This document shows, piece after piece, positions 15,627 to 24,377 of a stretch of 64,000 nt of DNA; within the stretch, counting starts at the first letter, position 1; each line of letters begins with the position of its first letter. Made by a program: the position numbers and the translations under genes. The stretch lies in assembly GCF_001457775.1 (NCBI RefSeq), contig NZ_CYSG01000004.1, forward strand, positions 186,001 to 250,000, in the 5' to 3' direction. This DNA is from Phaeobacter sp. CECT 5382 (GTDB lineage: Bacteria; Pseudomonadota; Alphaproteobacteria; Rhodobacterales; Rhodobacteraceae). A model generated the notes under the pieces. That model was not told the DNA's origin and ran no database searches. It worked only from the letters and a program-made list of their open reading frames with translations.

Positions 15627-18600
15627 ATGGCAAAGAAGATGCTTATCGATGCCACCCACGCGGAAGAAACCCGCGTCGTGGTGGTCGACGGAAACAAGGT
15701 CGAGGAGTTCGACTTTGAATCTGAAAACAAACGCCAGCTAGCTGGCAATATTTATCTGGCAAAAGTCACCCGGGTCGAGCCTTCGTTGCAGGCGGCCTTT
15801 GTGGATTATGGTGGCAATCGCCACGGCTTTCTCGCCTTTTCGGAAATTCATCCCGACTACTATCAGATCCCGGTCGCCGACCGCGAAGCCCTGATGGAAG
15901 AAGAGCGTGCCTATGCGGAATCGCAGCGTGCGCGGGACGAAGAAGAAGAGGCGAAGCCTTCGAAGTCGCGGTCGCGCGGTCGTAAGGGCGGGCGGAGCAA
16001 AGCTGCCAAAGTAACCTCCGGCGATGCCGTCGAAACCAAAGAAGTGTCCCCTGAAGACGGAGTTCCGTCTGAAGAAACACCAGTCGTTTCGGAAATTGCC
16101 GGAATGGAAACCATTGATCTTGTGGATGAGATCGAAGGGGACGAGGCCAAGCTGAGCGATGTGCCCGAAGGCTCTTCGCCGATGGAGCTGGTCTCGGATA
16201 CTCCGGTTGAAGAGCCGGGCTCTTCTGCTGAAGAGACTCCGGTTGAGGAAAACACAGTCGCAGAAGCTGCAGCTGAAGAGACAGTTGTTGAAAATGCGGC
16301 CGAGGCTGAAGCCGCAGAAACCCAGACAGCTGCCGAAGAAGCAGTGTCACAGGATGTTTCCGAAAGCGCAGACAAAGACGAAGGTGTCGAGACCGCTGCT
16401 CCTGAAGCCGCAGCCGGGAACGCTTCTCAGGAAGAGGCCTCTCCGGAGGGGGATGAAGGCGATGCACGCGTCGATCCGGTAGCAAAAGACGAAAGCATCG
16501 AATCCGTTGCGGATGAAGATGACAGCGAAGACATTCGCCCTCCTCGCAAACCTCGGGCGCGTCGGTACAAAATTCAGGAAGTCATCAAAGTCCGTCAGGT
16601 TCTTCTGGTGCAGGTCGTAAAAGAAGAGCGCGGCAACAAAGGGGCCGCCCTGACCACTTATCTGTCGCTGGCGGGTCGCTACTGCGTCTTGATGCCCAAC
16701 ACCGCCCGCGGTGGCGGCATCAGCCGCAAGATCACCAATGCCGTTGACCGCAAGAAACTGAAAGACATCGCAACCGAACTCGACGTGCCAACCGGCGCGG
16801 GCCTCATTGTGCGCACCGCCGGTGCCAAACGCACCAAGGCCGAGATCAAGCGCGACTACGAATACCTGCAGCGCCTGTGGGAACAGATCCGTGAGCTGAC
16901 GCTGAAAAGTGTCGCGCCCGCCAAGATCTATGAAGAAGGCGATCTGATCAAACGATCGATCCGCGATCTCTATAATCGTGAGATCGACGAGGTTCTGGTC
17001 GAAGGTGAACGCGGCTATCGCATCGCCAAGGACTTCATGAAGATGATCATGCCGTCCCATGCCAAAAACGTGCAGCACTATCAGGAAACCCTGCCACTGT
17101 TCGCGCGCTTTCAGGTCGAAAGCTACCTTGGCGGCATGTTCAACCCGACCGTGCAGCTGAAATCCGGTGGCTACATCGTGATTGGTGTCACTGAGGCTCT
17201 GGTGGCGATCGATGTGAACTCTGGTCGTGCCACCAAGCAGTCTTCGATCGAAGAGACTGCGCTTAACACCAACCTGGAGGCCGCCGAAGAGGTGGCACGC
17301 CAGCTGCGTTTGCGTGACCTTGCCGGTCTGATCGTGATCGATTTCATCGACATGGATGAGCGCAAGAACAATGCCGCCGTCGAAAAGCGGATGAAAGACA
17401 AGCTGAAGACGGATCGTGCCCGCATCCAGGTTGGCCGCATCTCCGGCTTTGGCTTGATGGAAATGTCGCGTCAGCGTCTGCGCCCAGGCATGATCGAGGC
17501 GACAACCGCGCCTTGCCCGCATTGCCATGGCACCGGTCTCATCCGTTCGGATGACTCGCTGGCGCTGTCGATCCTGCGTCAGATCGAGGAGGAAGGCACT
17601 CGCCGTCGCTCCCGTGAGGTTTTGGTGCGCTGCCCGGTCAGCATTGCCAACTATCTGATGAACCAGAAGCGCGAGCATATCGCGCAGATCGAATCCCGCT
17701 ATGGGCTCTCGGTACGCATCGAAGGGGATCCGCATCTGGTGAGCCCGGACTTCACACTTGAGAAGTTCAAGACCGCGTCGCGCGTGGTTCAGGTTGCGGC
17801 GGCCCCTGTGGTTTCCGTCGATACCTCGATCATGGATCAGGTTGATGCCGAAGAAGACGTGGATGCCGTAGAGGAAGAGGTCGCCCAGGAGGCGAAAGAT
17901 GCTCCTGAGGCGGATGCGGAAAGCGAAGACAAGCCCAAGCGTAAGCGGCGGCGTCGGCGTCGGCGCAAGTCCGGAAATGGCGGCGATGAGGCGAATGACA
18001 ACGACCAGGGCAATGGCGAAGGTGCTGAGGCTGGCGCAAATTCTTCCGCTTCGGAAGGTGAAGCCGAGGCCAAGCCCGATGAGACCGAAGCTGAGGCAGC
18101 AGAGGCTGCAGCTGAGGATGCCAAGGATGAGAAAAAGCCTAGTCGGACCCGTCGGACTCGGACCCGTGGTGGCCGTGGGCGCTCCAAGAAAACTGAGGAA
18201 GTAGCGGCTGAAGAAACCGCTAAAGAAACCGCTAAAGAAACCACTGTGGAGGATACTGAAAACAGCGAAGCCGCTGTCGAAAGTGCTGCTGTGGAAAGTG
18301 CTGAAACTGGGACGTCAGAAACAGTGGTCGATACCGCTGAGGCTGCGGATCAAGGTACAGAAACTTCCGCAGATACGCCCTCAGCTGAGCCAGCTGTAGC
18401 GGATCCTGAACCTGTTGCTGCAGTGCAAGAAGAGCAGGCAGCAGATCCGAAGTCCGAAGACGTGGCTGCCGAACCTGTCGAGGCTTCAGTTGAAGCTCTG
18501 GCCACAACACCAGTGGTTGAAGCAGAGGTCGCAGCATCGGCTGCAGCCGAGCCAGTAGCGGAGGCGGCATCTGAACCTGTAGCTGAAGCGGTAGAGAGCG

Positions 18601-18698
18601 AGGCAGTGGTCGCTGCGGAGCCTGAACCGGCCTTGGCAGAGGCCGAACCTGCCGCACCACCAAAACCGAAACGCCGAGGTTGGTGGTCAATTGGCTAA
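15627..18698 (+). CDS. rne: Ribonuclease E with large S1-domain insertion
   Basis: The 1023-residue endoribonuclease starts rRNA processing and mRNA decay. The S1 domain begins near residue 38 (GNIYLAKVTRVEPSLQAAFV), is broken by an acidic Ala/Glu/Ser-rich insertion of about 215 residues (about 95-310), and resumes at RRYKIQEVIKVRQVLLVQVV. The metal-binding catalytic aspartates are Asp529 (AIDVNSGR) and Asp572 (VIDFIDM), 43 residues apart as in E. coli, and the Zn-link is Cys630-Pro-His-Cys633. After about residue 740 a low-complexity tail follows, with an Arg-rich patch (KRKRRRRRRR) likely to bind RNA and acidic Ala/Glu repeats that may scaffold a degradosome. A 12-base coding repeat gives ETAKETAKET. 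Confidence 0.97.
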   Translation: MAKKMLIDATHAEETRVVVVDGNKVEEFDFESENKRQLAGNIYLAKVTRVEPSLQAAFVDYGGNRHGFLAFSEIHPDYYQIPVADREALMEEERAYAESQRARDEEEEAKPSKSRSRGRKGGRSKAAKVTSGDAVETKEVSPEDGVPSEETPVVSEIAGMETIDLVDEIEGDEAKLSDVPEGSSPMELVSDTPVEEPGSSAEETPVEENTVAEAAAEETVVENAAEAEAAETQTAAEEAVSQDVSESADKDEGVETAAPEAAAGNASQEEASPEGDEGDARVDPVAKDESIESVADEDDSEDIRPPRKPRARRYKIQEVIKVRQVLLVQVVKEERGNKGAALTTYLSLAGRYCVLMPNTARGGGISRKITNAVDRKKLKDIATELDVPTGAGLIVRTAGAKRTKAEIKRDYEYLQRLWEQIRELTLKSVAPAKIYEEGDLIKRSIRDLYNREIDEVLVEGERGYRIAKDFMKMIMPSHAKNVQHYQETLPLFARFQVESYLGGMFNPTVQLKSGGYIVIGVTEALVAIDVNSGRATKQSSIEETALNTNLEAAEEVARQLRLRDLAGLIVIDFIDMDERKNNAAVEKRMKDKLKTDRARIQVGRISGFGLMEMSRQRLRPGMIEATTAPCPHCHGTGLIRSDDSLALSILRQIEEEGTRRRSREVLVRCPVSIANYLMNQKREHIAQIESRYGLSVRIEGDPHLVSPDFTLEKFKTASRVVQVAAAPVVSVDTSIMDQVDAEEDVDAVEEEVAQEAKDAPEADAESEDKPKRKRRRRRRRKSGNGGDEANDNDQGNGEGAEAGANSSASEGEAEAKPDETEAEAAEAAAEDAKDEKKPSRTRRTRTRGGRGRSKKTEEVAAEETAKETAKETTVEDTENSEAAVESAAVESAETGTSETVVDTAEAADQGTETSADTPSAEPAVADPEPVAAVQEEQAADPKSEDVAAEPVEASVEALATTPVVEAEVAASAAAEPVAEAASEPVAEAVESEAVVAAEPEPALAEAEPAAPPKPKRRGWWSIG

Positions 18699-18706
18699 AT
18701 AACGAA

Positions 18707-18736
18707 AAAAAGGCGGGCCTCAGGGTCCGCCTTTTT
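18707..18736 (+). terminator. rho-independent terminator of rne
   Basis: GGCGGGCC (18712-18719) pairs with GGTCCGCC (18724-18731) across a TCAG loop, flanked by A and T runs. It follows the rne stop by 8 bases. Confidence 0.92.
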
Positions 18737-18786
18737 AATGTGTTGGACTGCCGCCCCCGGATACGGGAAACTTAGCAGAGGTTTAT

Positions 18787-19188
18787 GTGACCGAAAATAA
18801 ATGGGATGAGCCAGAGAGACTCTCTGAGATATTGGAGCAGGAACATAGGGTTTGGCAGGCTCTGGTTGCGGGAGATGCGATCACCGACAATGAGGCGCTG
18901 CATGCAGATTTTCTCGGTGTGTATCCAAGTGGCTTTGCTACGCGGACCGATCATGTGGCGCAATTGACCAAAGGCCCCAGTGTTCAGTCCTACACCATCA
19001 GTGAACCCCGTCTGTTGGACCTCGGCAAATGCCATCAGTGCCTGTCCTATCGCGCCAGTTTCATCCGCCCAGGCGAAACGGCTGAACAAGTCATGTATGT
19101 CTCATCTATCTGGCGACAGCAGAACGGGGCGTGGATCAATATTTTCAGCCAAGACACACCTGCGGACGCGAAAAATGGTGGCGCATGA
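18787..19188 (+). CDS. SnoaL/DUF4440-like small protein
   Basis: The 133-residue protein resembles NTF2-like DUF4440 proteins: a helical N-terminus, then a cone-shaped beta sheet with SSIWRQQNGAWINIFSQDTPA at the end, typical of this fold. The start is GTG at 18787, supported by GCAGAGG six bases upstream. No catalytic role can be assigned. Its stop overlaps the start of the HAD-family reading frame, so the two were probably translated together. Confidence 0.7.
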   Translation: MTENKWDEPERLSEILEQEHRVWQALVAGDAITDNEALHADFLGVYPSGFATRTDHVAQLTKGPSVQSYTISEPRLLDLGKCHQCLSYRASFIRPGETAEQVMYVSSIWRQQNGAWINIFSQDTPADAKNGGA

Positions 19189-19840
19189 AAACAGATAGGC
19201 CGTTGCAACTGGTAATTTTTGACTGCGACGGCGTGCTGGTGAATTCGGAACCGATCTTCAATCGCGTGCTGCATGACTACCTACAGGACTGCGGCGTCAA
19301 AATTTCCTTTAGCGAGACCTGCAACCGTTTTACTGGCAAAAGTCGCCACACTGTTGAGGCCTGTTTTCGAGACCTAGGGCGGCAGCTACCGGAGGACTGG
19401 CCTGATGGGTTTTACACAAACGCGCTGTCGGCATTGGCGACCGAGGTGCAGGCCATAGAGGGGGCAAAATTCGTGCTCGATGCTCTGGCGGAAAAAGAAG
19501 TGGCTTTCTGTGTCGCCTCCAATGGCTTGACGCAAAAGATGGAAGTGACCCTGGCCCGGGTTGGGTTTCTGGCCCGGTTTCAGGGAGCCATGTTTTCCGC
19601 TACGATATCGGCCAGAGCAAACCGTCACCGGATGTATTTCTGCAAGCGGCCAGTCAGATGGGAATTGAGCCACAGGATTGTGTTGTGATCGAAGATTCCG
19701 AAAGCGGCTTTGAGGCGGCACATCGCGCTCAGATGCGCTGCTTTGCCTATCAGCCGCAGGGACCACTGCCGCAGGGGCGCATGTTTGGGGCTGTTTCTTT
19801 TCGCAAAATGCAGGATCTGCCTGCTTTGCTGGATCTGTAG
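19185..19840 (+). pseudogene. HAD-family phosphatase broken by a one-base deletion
   Basis: The first frame (from ATG 19185) encodes the HAD start FDCDGVLVNSEP, the cap domain and motif II (CVASNG), then loses homology after FQGAMFSA. The rest of the protein, YDIGQSKPSPDVFLQAA and DCVVIEDSESGFEAA (motifs III and IV), continues in the frame one base earlier up to the stop at 19840. The switch point is near 19605, where GCTACGAT lacks one base before the TAC-GAT codons. Both halves are otherwise well preserved, so this is a recent mutation, a sequencing error, or programmed frameshifting; the last is least likely because no slippery run is present. The intact protein would be a phosphoglycolate-phosphatase-like enzyme. 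Confidence 0.8.
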
Positions 19841-19875
19841 CTGAATACCCAACGGGCAGTAGGCCGTTCTTTGGC

Positions 19876-20133
19876 TTAGTTGCCTTTGCGGATCAGATAG
19901 ATCTGATGCCCCTCAGCCTGGTTCTGCCCCAGAAAAACATGACCTGCCTCGTTGCAGAAATGCGGCAGATCAATGATGGCTGCCGGATCATCTGCGAGAA
20001 CCTGCAACACTGCTCCGGCGGTGAGTGCTTTCAGACGCTTGCGGGCCTTAAGGACCGGCAGCGGGCAAAGCAGGCCGATTGCATCAAGGGTCGCATCAAA
20101 GGGTTGATCAATAGGTGCATCATGTTCGGTCAT
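19876..20133 (-). CDS. TusA-like sulfurtransferase
   Basis: The 85-residue protein matches the TusA/SirA/YeeD family: ATLDAIGLLCPLPVLKARKRL holds the conserved CPxP with Cys23 as sulfur carrier. Such proteins pass persulfide sulfur in tRNA thiolation, cofactor synthesis or sulfur oxidation. It is divergent from ccdA, which handles thiol reduction, so a redox/sulfur link is plausible but unproven. Length is normal. Confidence 0.88.
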   Translation of the reverse strand: MTEHDAPIDQPFDATLDAIGLLCPLPVLKARKRLKALTAGAVLQVLADDPAAIIDLPHFCNEAGHVFLGQNQAEGHQIYLIRKGN

Positions 20134-20222
20134 GACAGTGAAATAAGCAGGAACTCACGTCCTGTCCACAAGGATGTGACTGCCTGACCTCGTGACCTTT
20201 GGGGCTGGGTGGTTTATGTCAG

Positions 20223-20256
20223 CCTGACTGATCTAAGGGCCTGAACGATCTAAAGG
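20223..20256. repeat. Imperfect 17-bp tandem duplication before ccdA
   Basis: CCTGACTGATCTAAGGG is followed by CCTGAACGATCTAAAGG, 14 of 17 identical. The second copy carries the AAAGGA ribosome-binding site of ccdA, so the duplication has doubled this site. Confidence 0.6.
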
Positions 20257-20262
20257 AATGAC

Positions 20263-21015
20263 ATGTTTGGAATAGAGATCATCGACGCAGGGCTGTTGCC
20301 TGCGATGTTTGTGGCGCTGCTGGGTGGGCTTGTCAGTTTCTTGTCGCCCTGTGTGCTGCCGATTGTGCCGCCCTATCTGGCCTATATGAGCGGGGTCTCC
20401 ATTGGCGAGATGCAGGGGACAGCGGCTGCGCGGCGCAAGGTTATCCTGTCGGCCCTGTTCTTTGTGATGGGGCTTTCGACGGTTTTCCTGCTCCTGGGCT
20501 TTACAGCTTCGGCCTTTGGGGCGTTTGTACTGCAAAACCAAGAGCTGTTTGCCAAGGCATCCGGGGTAGTGGTTATCATTTTCGGCCTGCATTTTCTGTC
20601 GGTTTTTCGGATCCCGATCCTGGATCGTGAAGCGCGGGTCGACACTGGCGATGCCGGAGGCTCGGTTCTTGGCGCCTACGTGCTGGGACTGGCCTTTGCC
20701 TTTGGCTGGACACCCTGTATCGGGCCGCAACTGGGGGCGATCCTGTCGCTGGCCGCATCCGAAGCTTCGGTCAGCCGAGGCACCCTGCTGTTGGGGATCT
20801 ATGCGCTTGGCCTTGGTGTGCCCTTCCTGCTGGCGGCGATCTTTCTGAATCGATCCATGGTGTTGATGAACAAGATGAAGCGCCACATGGGGCTGATCGA
20901 AAAGATCATGGGCGGTCTGTTGCTACTGGTTGGCTTCATGCTGGTGACCGGTCTGTTTTCCACTTTTTCCTGGTGGCTGCTGGAGGTCTTTCCGTTTCTG
21001 GCCACGCTGGGCTAA
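20263..21015 (+). CDS. ccdA: Cytochrome c biogenesis protein CcdA
   Basis: The 250-residue membrane protein has six hydrophobic helices and the two conserved redox cysteines: Cys30 in LSPCVLPIVPPYL and Cys152 in WTPCIGPQLG. CcdA carries electrons from cytosolic thioredoxin across the inner membrane to reduce apocytochrome c or periplasmic thiol proteins. The full short DsbD-type core is present without extra domains. It stands alone here, followed by two hairpins. Confidence 0.95.
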   Translation: MFGIEIIDAGLLPAMFVALLGGLVSFLSPCVLPIVPPYLAYMSGVSIGEMQGTAAARRKVILSALFFVMGLSTVFLLLGFTASAFGAFVLQNQELFAKASGVVVIIFGLHFLSVFRIPILDREARVDTGDAGGSVLGAYVLGLAFAFGWTPCIGPQLGAILSLAASEASVSRGTLLLGIYALGLGVPFLLAAIFLNRSMVLMNKMKRHMGLIEKIMGGLLLLVGFMLVTGLFSTFSWWLLEVFPFLATLG

Positions 21016-21024
21016 GGCAACGCC

Positions 21025-21095
21025 GGGCGGATTGTTTTCCGCCCACACGTTTTACATACACGCCTCTCCGGTTTCGACCGGGGAGGCGTTTTTTT
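21025..21095 (+). terminator. Two consecutive hairpins after ccdA
   Basis: GGGCGGA/TCCGCCC (21025-21044) is followed by CGCCTC...GAGGCG (21061-21088) with a run of seven T. The second is a clear intrinsic terminator. Confidence 0.85.
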
Positions 21096-21247
21096 GTGAG
21101 GCAAACGTCCAGTCTGTCTGGCCAGAAAATTCGCGATCAGGCATTTTGACCAGGGGCGAGAATTATTCGCATCTCCTTGTCTTCTATGGGCCTTACGCTC
21201 GTACCAAATCCGGCCTAGGCTGTCTCGATCGGATAAGAGGCCAGGAC

Positions 21248-22558
21248 ATGGACGGGACCGAGAGACAGAATATCGACAACGGCGCAGAGGAGCCTGTGGT
21301 CAGAACACGTCGGGTGTTTTACATCCCCGGTTATGATCCCATTCATCCGCGCCGCTACCGCGAATTGTACCGCAAAGAGGCGCGTGCTCAGGCAGAAATA
21401 TCTGGCTATGAGATCGCCCTGCAGGCGCAAAACGGCGCGGATAAATCCGGGACCGCAAAGTCAGGCAGGGCCAGGCGCTCCTATGGCTGGCGGGTTTCGT
21501 CCCGGATCGAAGGCGTCGAGGTACGGTCCGATTTCAGCGTTCTCGTTTGGTCCGATATTGTGCGTGACAGCATGGACGCTTCAATAGTTGGCACCTATCT
21601 GCAACTGCTACGTACGGTCTGGGTCTATGTCGCTTCCGGCGCTTTGGCGCGTTTGGTACGTCTGCGCAAAGGGCCTGTGATTGCAGCGCTTTACCCGGTG
21701 GGGATGCTTCTTTTGCAGGCCGCGTTGGCGGTATTGATGTTCTGGGGCATCTCAGCAGGCTGGCAGACCCTATTGCAGCAGCAGCTGGGAACACAGTCAT
21801 GGCTGTTTGTGGTTCCGGGCTGGCTGGTTGCCGCAGCGGCATCCTGTGTGCTTTTGCAGTGGTTCAAAAAACAGGATGGCAGGTTTTTTGCCTACTATCT
21901 GATGCATGACTACGCCTACTCCGCTGATTCTAAAGGTGAAAACTCAGTAGCGCTTGAAGCGCGCATTGCAGCGTTTCGGGCGCAGATTCAAGTGTGCCTT
22001 GAGGCAAACGATGTGGATGAGGTTTTGATTGTCGGGCATTCGTCGGGCGCACATGTCGGGGTTTCGGTGCTTGCGGATCTGATCCGGGAGGGCTTGCCGC
22101 ACGAGCCTCCCACGCTTGGATTTCTGACCTTGGGGCAGGTGGTGCCAATGGTCTCCTTTCTACCACGTGCCGAGCGTCTGCGCGCGGATCTGCGCTATCT
22201 CGCGGCGCGCGACGAAATCACTTGGGTCGATGTCTCGGCACCGGGGGATGGCTGCGCCTTTGCCCTGTGTGATCCAGTTTCAGTCAGTGGTGTCGCCCCA
22301 GATAATAAGCGCTGGCCGCTAGTGATTTCGGCCGCATTTACCCAGACATTGAGCCCCGCGCGGTGGAAATCCCTGCGCTGGCGCTTTTTCAGGCTGCATT
22401 TTCAATATCTCTGCGCTTTTGATCGGCCTGGGGACTATGACTATTTTCGTATCACGGCAGGCGCGCGCACACTGCGGGCGCGCTACAACGGTCGCAAGCC
22501 TTCGCGCTCACGAATTGATGTTGCAGTCTCCAAATACACGTCGGTGGCCAAGGGATGA
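21248..22558 (+). CDS. Membrane-anchored alpha/beta-hydrolase-like protein paired with a P450
   Basis: The 436-residue product opens with RRVFYIPGYDPIHPRRYRELY, has two hydrophobic segments around residues 140-165 and 180-200, and then DEVLIVGHSSGAHVGVSVLAD, a GxSxG nucleophile elbow of the alpha/beta hydrolase fold. I do not recognise a characterised family. The start at 21248 has CAGGA upstream; the earlier in-frame ATG at 21032 lies across the ccdA terminator. Its stop overlaps the start of the cytochrome P450 gene (ATGA), so the two are translated together, which suggests they act on the same substrate, perhaps a lipid. Confidence 0.75.
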   Translation: MDGTERQNIDNGAEEPVVRTRRVFYIPGYDPIHPRRYRELYRKEARAQAEISGYEIALQAQNGADKSGTAKSGRARRSYGWRVSSRIEGVEVRSDFSVLVWSDIVRDSMDASIVGTYLQLLRTVWVYVASGALARLVRLRKGPVIAALYPVGMLLLQAALAVLMFWGISAGWQTLLQQQLGTQSWLFVVPGWLVAAAASCVLLQWFKKQDGRFFAYYLMHDYAYSADSKGENSVALEARIAAFRAQIQVCLEANDVDEVLIVGHSSGAHVGVSVLADLIREGLPHEPPTLGFLTLGQVVPMVSFLPRAERLRADLRYLAARDEITWVDVSAPGDGCAFALCDPVSVSGVAPDNKRWPLVISAAFTQTLSPARWKSLRWRFFRLHFQYLCAFDRPGDYDYFRITAGARTLRARYNGRKPSRSRIDVAVSKYTSVAKG

Positions 22559-23943
22559 GTGCCTCTGATCCTCTGCGCCCGATGCCCCCGAAGCCCGCAG
22601 CACGTCCCGACCGGGTCTCGCTGTGGCGCTATGTAAAGCTGTTTCGCCAGGACATCCTGTCGGCGCAACCGGCCAAGCTGTATCACGCCTGGATGGCAGA
22701 GTTTCGTGCGCCAAGCTTTCGGTCTTTCATGATAAACCAGCCCGCGCTGATCAAAAGGGTTCTGAAAGACGAGCCAGAACATTTTCCCAAATCCGACCGC
22801 ATCGCCGAAGGGTTGAAGCCGCTGCTGGGGAATTCAGTTTTTCTGACCAATGGCGAAGAGTGGAAGCGGCAGCGCCGTATCATTGACCCAGCCTTTGAAG
22901 GGGGGCGGCTGAAAGAGACATTTCCAGCGATGCGCGCGGCAGCTGAGGCCGCCGTCGCCCGTTTGCAAAGGCAGGCCGGGCAGGGCGCTGACATTGAAAT
23001 CGAGGAAGTCACCAGCCACGCTGCAGCGGATGTGATCTTTCGCACCCTGTTTTCTATACCCATCGAACATTCAGTAGCCTCAGAGGTGTTTTCCCGGTTT
23101 CGTGACTACCAGCGCAGCCAGCCGCTGCTCAATCTGGCGGCATTTCTGCCGGTGCCGAATTGGATGCCGCGGTTTTTTCGGCGTGGGACCCGCGCCAATG
23201 CGGCCAGAATTCGGGCACTGATCACTGACCTGACCCGCGATCGTATGGTTGCGATCAAATCGGGGGGCGCTCCGGATGATCTGGCGACTAAGATAATGAC
23301 CACCAGTGATCCAGAAACTGGTGAACAGTTTACGACCGAAGAAATGGTCGATCAGGTTGCGATCTTTTTTCTGGCCGGGCATGAGACCAGTGCCTCGGCT
23401 CTGGCCTGGACGCTTTACCTCATGGCGCTTTACCCAGAGTGGCAGGAGCGCCTGGCGCAGGAATCTGTTGCACTGGAGGATGACAGCTTTGCCGCAGTGT
23501 CAAAGCTGCGTTTGTCGCGGGATGTGTTCCGCGAGGCGCTGCGGCTCTATCCGCCGGTTCCGATGATGGTGCGCGAGGCGAGCTGCCCGGTGAGTTTTCG
23601 GGATCGAAAGGTTCCCAAAGGCGCGCAGATCGTGGTCAGCCCCTGGCATTTGCATCGCCACGAACGGCTTTGGGACAATCCGGATGGGTTTGACCCCAAC
23701 CGCTGGCAGACAGAAAATGGCAAGCAGTGCCAGCGCGAGGCCTATATTCCGTTTTCCGCCGGTCCCCGTGTCTGTACCGGTGCTGGTTTTGCCATGGTGG
23801 AGGGGCCTTTGATCCTGTCGATGATCCTGCGTGATTTCAAGGTCGAGCCGATTGAGGACGCCGAGCCCGTGCCTGTTGCACATTTGACAGTGCGGTCGCA
23901 CAGCGGGATCTGGTTGCGGATCACCCCACGCCGCGCAAAATAG
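22555..23943 (+). CDS. Cytochrome P450
   Basis: The 462-residue protein has all P450 marks: the I-helix AGHETSASAL, the ExxR pair in FREALRLYPPVPMMVREA, and the heme loop FSAGPRVCTGAGFA with Cys407 as the axial thiolate. It has no membrane anchor, as usual for bacterial P450s. It resembles the CYP4/CYP102-like branch that oxidises fatty acids (WHLHRHERLWDNPDGFDPNRW), so a lipid substrate is likely but inferred. It overlaps the hydrolase gene by four bases. No ferredoxin or reductase gene is adjacent. Confidence 0.92.
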   Translation: MSASDPLRPMPPKPAARPDRVSLWRYVKLFRQDILSAQPAKLYHAWMAEFRAPSFRSFMINQPALIKRVLKDEPEHFPKSDRIAEGLKPLLGNSVFLTNGEEWKRQRRIIDPAFEGGRLKETFPAMRAAAEAAVARLQRQAGQGADIEIEEVTSHAAADVIFRTLFSIPIEHSVASEVFSRFRDYQRSQPLLNLAAFLPVPNWMPRFFRRGTRANAARIRALITDLTRDRMVAIKSGGAPDDLATKIMTTSDPETGEQFTTEEMVDQVAIFFLAGHETSASALAWTLYLMALYPEWQERLAQESVALEDDSFAAVSKLRLSRDVFREALRLYPPVPMMVREASCPVSFRDRKVPKGAQIVVSPWHLHRHERLWDNPDGFDPNRWQTENGKQCQREAYIPFSAGPRVCTGAGFAMVEGPLILSMILRDFKVEPIEDAEPVPVAHLTVRSHSGIWLRITPRRAK

Positions 23944-23949
23944 CTGTGC

Positions 23950-24189
23950 TTAGGTGTCGCTCTGCGCCGTCAATTGTGCCTGAAGATCCTGAAGAACAAA
24001 CAGGCGAATGGCCGAGGCCAGCCCAGAGTCCACACCGCGTTCTTCATCAATTTCGGCTGCCAACTCATTGATTGGACGTCCTGTTCTGGCAGCAATTGCG
24101 CGAAAGGCATTCCAGAAAGGATCCTCGAGCGAGACCGAGGTTCTATGACCGCGCAGGGTCAGGGAGTGTTTTTTTGGGCGGCTGCTCAT
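23950..24189 (-). CDS. Ribbon-helix-helix domain protein
   Basis: The 79-residue protein contains HSLTLRGHRTSVSLEDPFWNAF followed by RPINELAAEID, the RHH_4 type of small DNA-binding fold found in alphaproteobacteria (motif shown in two parts; first part residues about 7-28). Its start overlaps the stop of the upstream DUF4169 gene by one base. It is the third gene of the fumC operon, an arrangement I recall from other Rhodobacterales. Target genes are unknown. Confidence 0.8.
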   Translation of the reverse strand: MSSRPKKHSLTLRGHRTSVSLEDPFWNAFRAIAARTGRPINELAAEIDEERGVDSGLASAIRLFVLQDLQAQLTAQSDT

Positions 24190-24377
24190 CAATGACGCTT
24201 TTCAGGATCAGACCGGTGATCATCCAGGCGACGGATCTCTTGGTCCTTGCGGGACTTGTCGAGCGATTTTTCTGCCTTGGTGCGGCCGAATTTCACAGCG
24301 TTTTGATCAGCGCGGGCCTTTTTATCGGCCCGCGCCTTTTCTTTTCGAAACCGGTTCAGGTTGACCGGCTCTGCCAT
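24189..24377 (-). CDS. DUF4169 small basic protein
   Basis: The 62-residue protein is almost all charged (AEPVNLNRFRKEKARADKK; FGRTKAEKSLDKSRKD), matching DUF4169. The start overlaps the fumC stop (TAATG), so it depends on fumC translation. Function is unknown. It is predicted to be a single charged helix without membrane segments. Confidence 0.85.
   Translation of the reverse strand: MAEPVNLNRFRKEKARADKKARADQNAVKFGRTKAEKSLDKSRKDQEIRRLDDHRSDPEKRH

Noticed and set aside
14882-15659. Minus-strand frames in the rne upstream region (73 to 153 residues)
   Set aside because: Composition is random-like, there is no ribosome-binding site, and one frame runs into the start of rne.
16347-17735. 462-residue minus-strand frame
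   Set aside because: It is antisense to the catalytic core of rne. High GC codon bias makes such long shadow frames common here.
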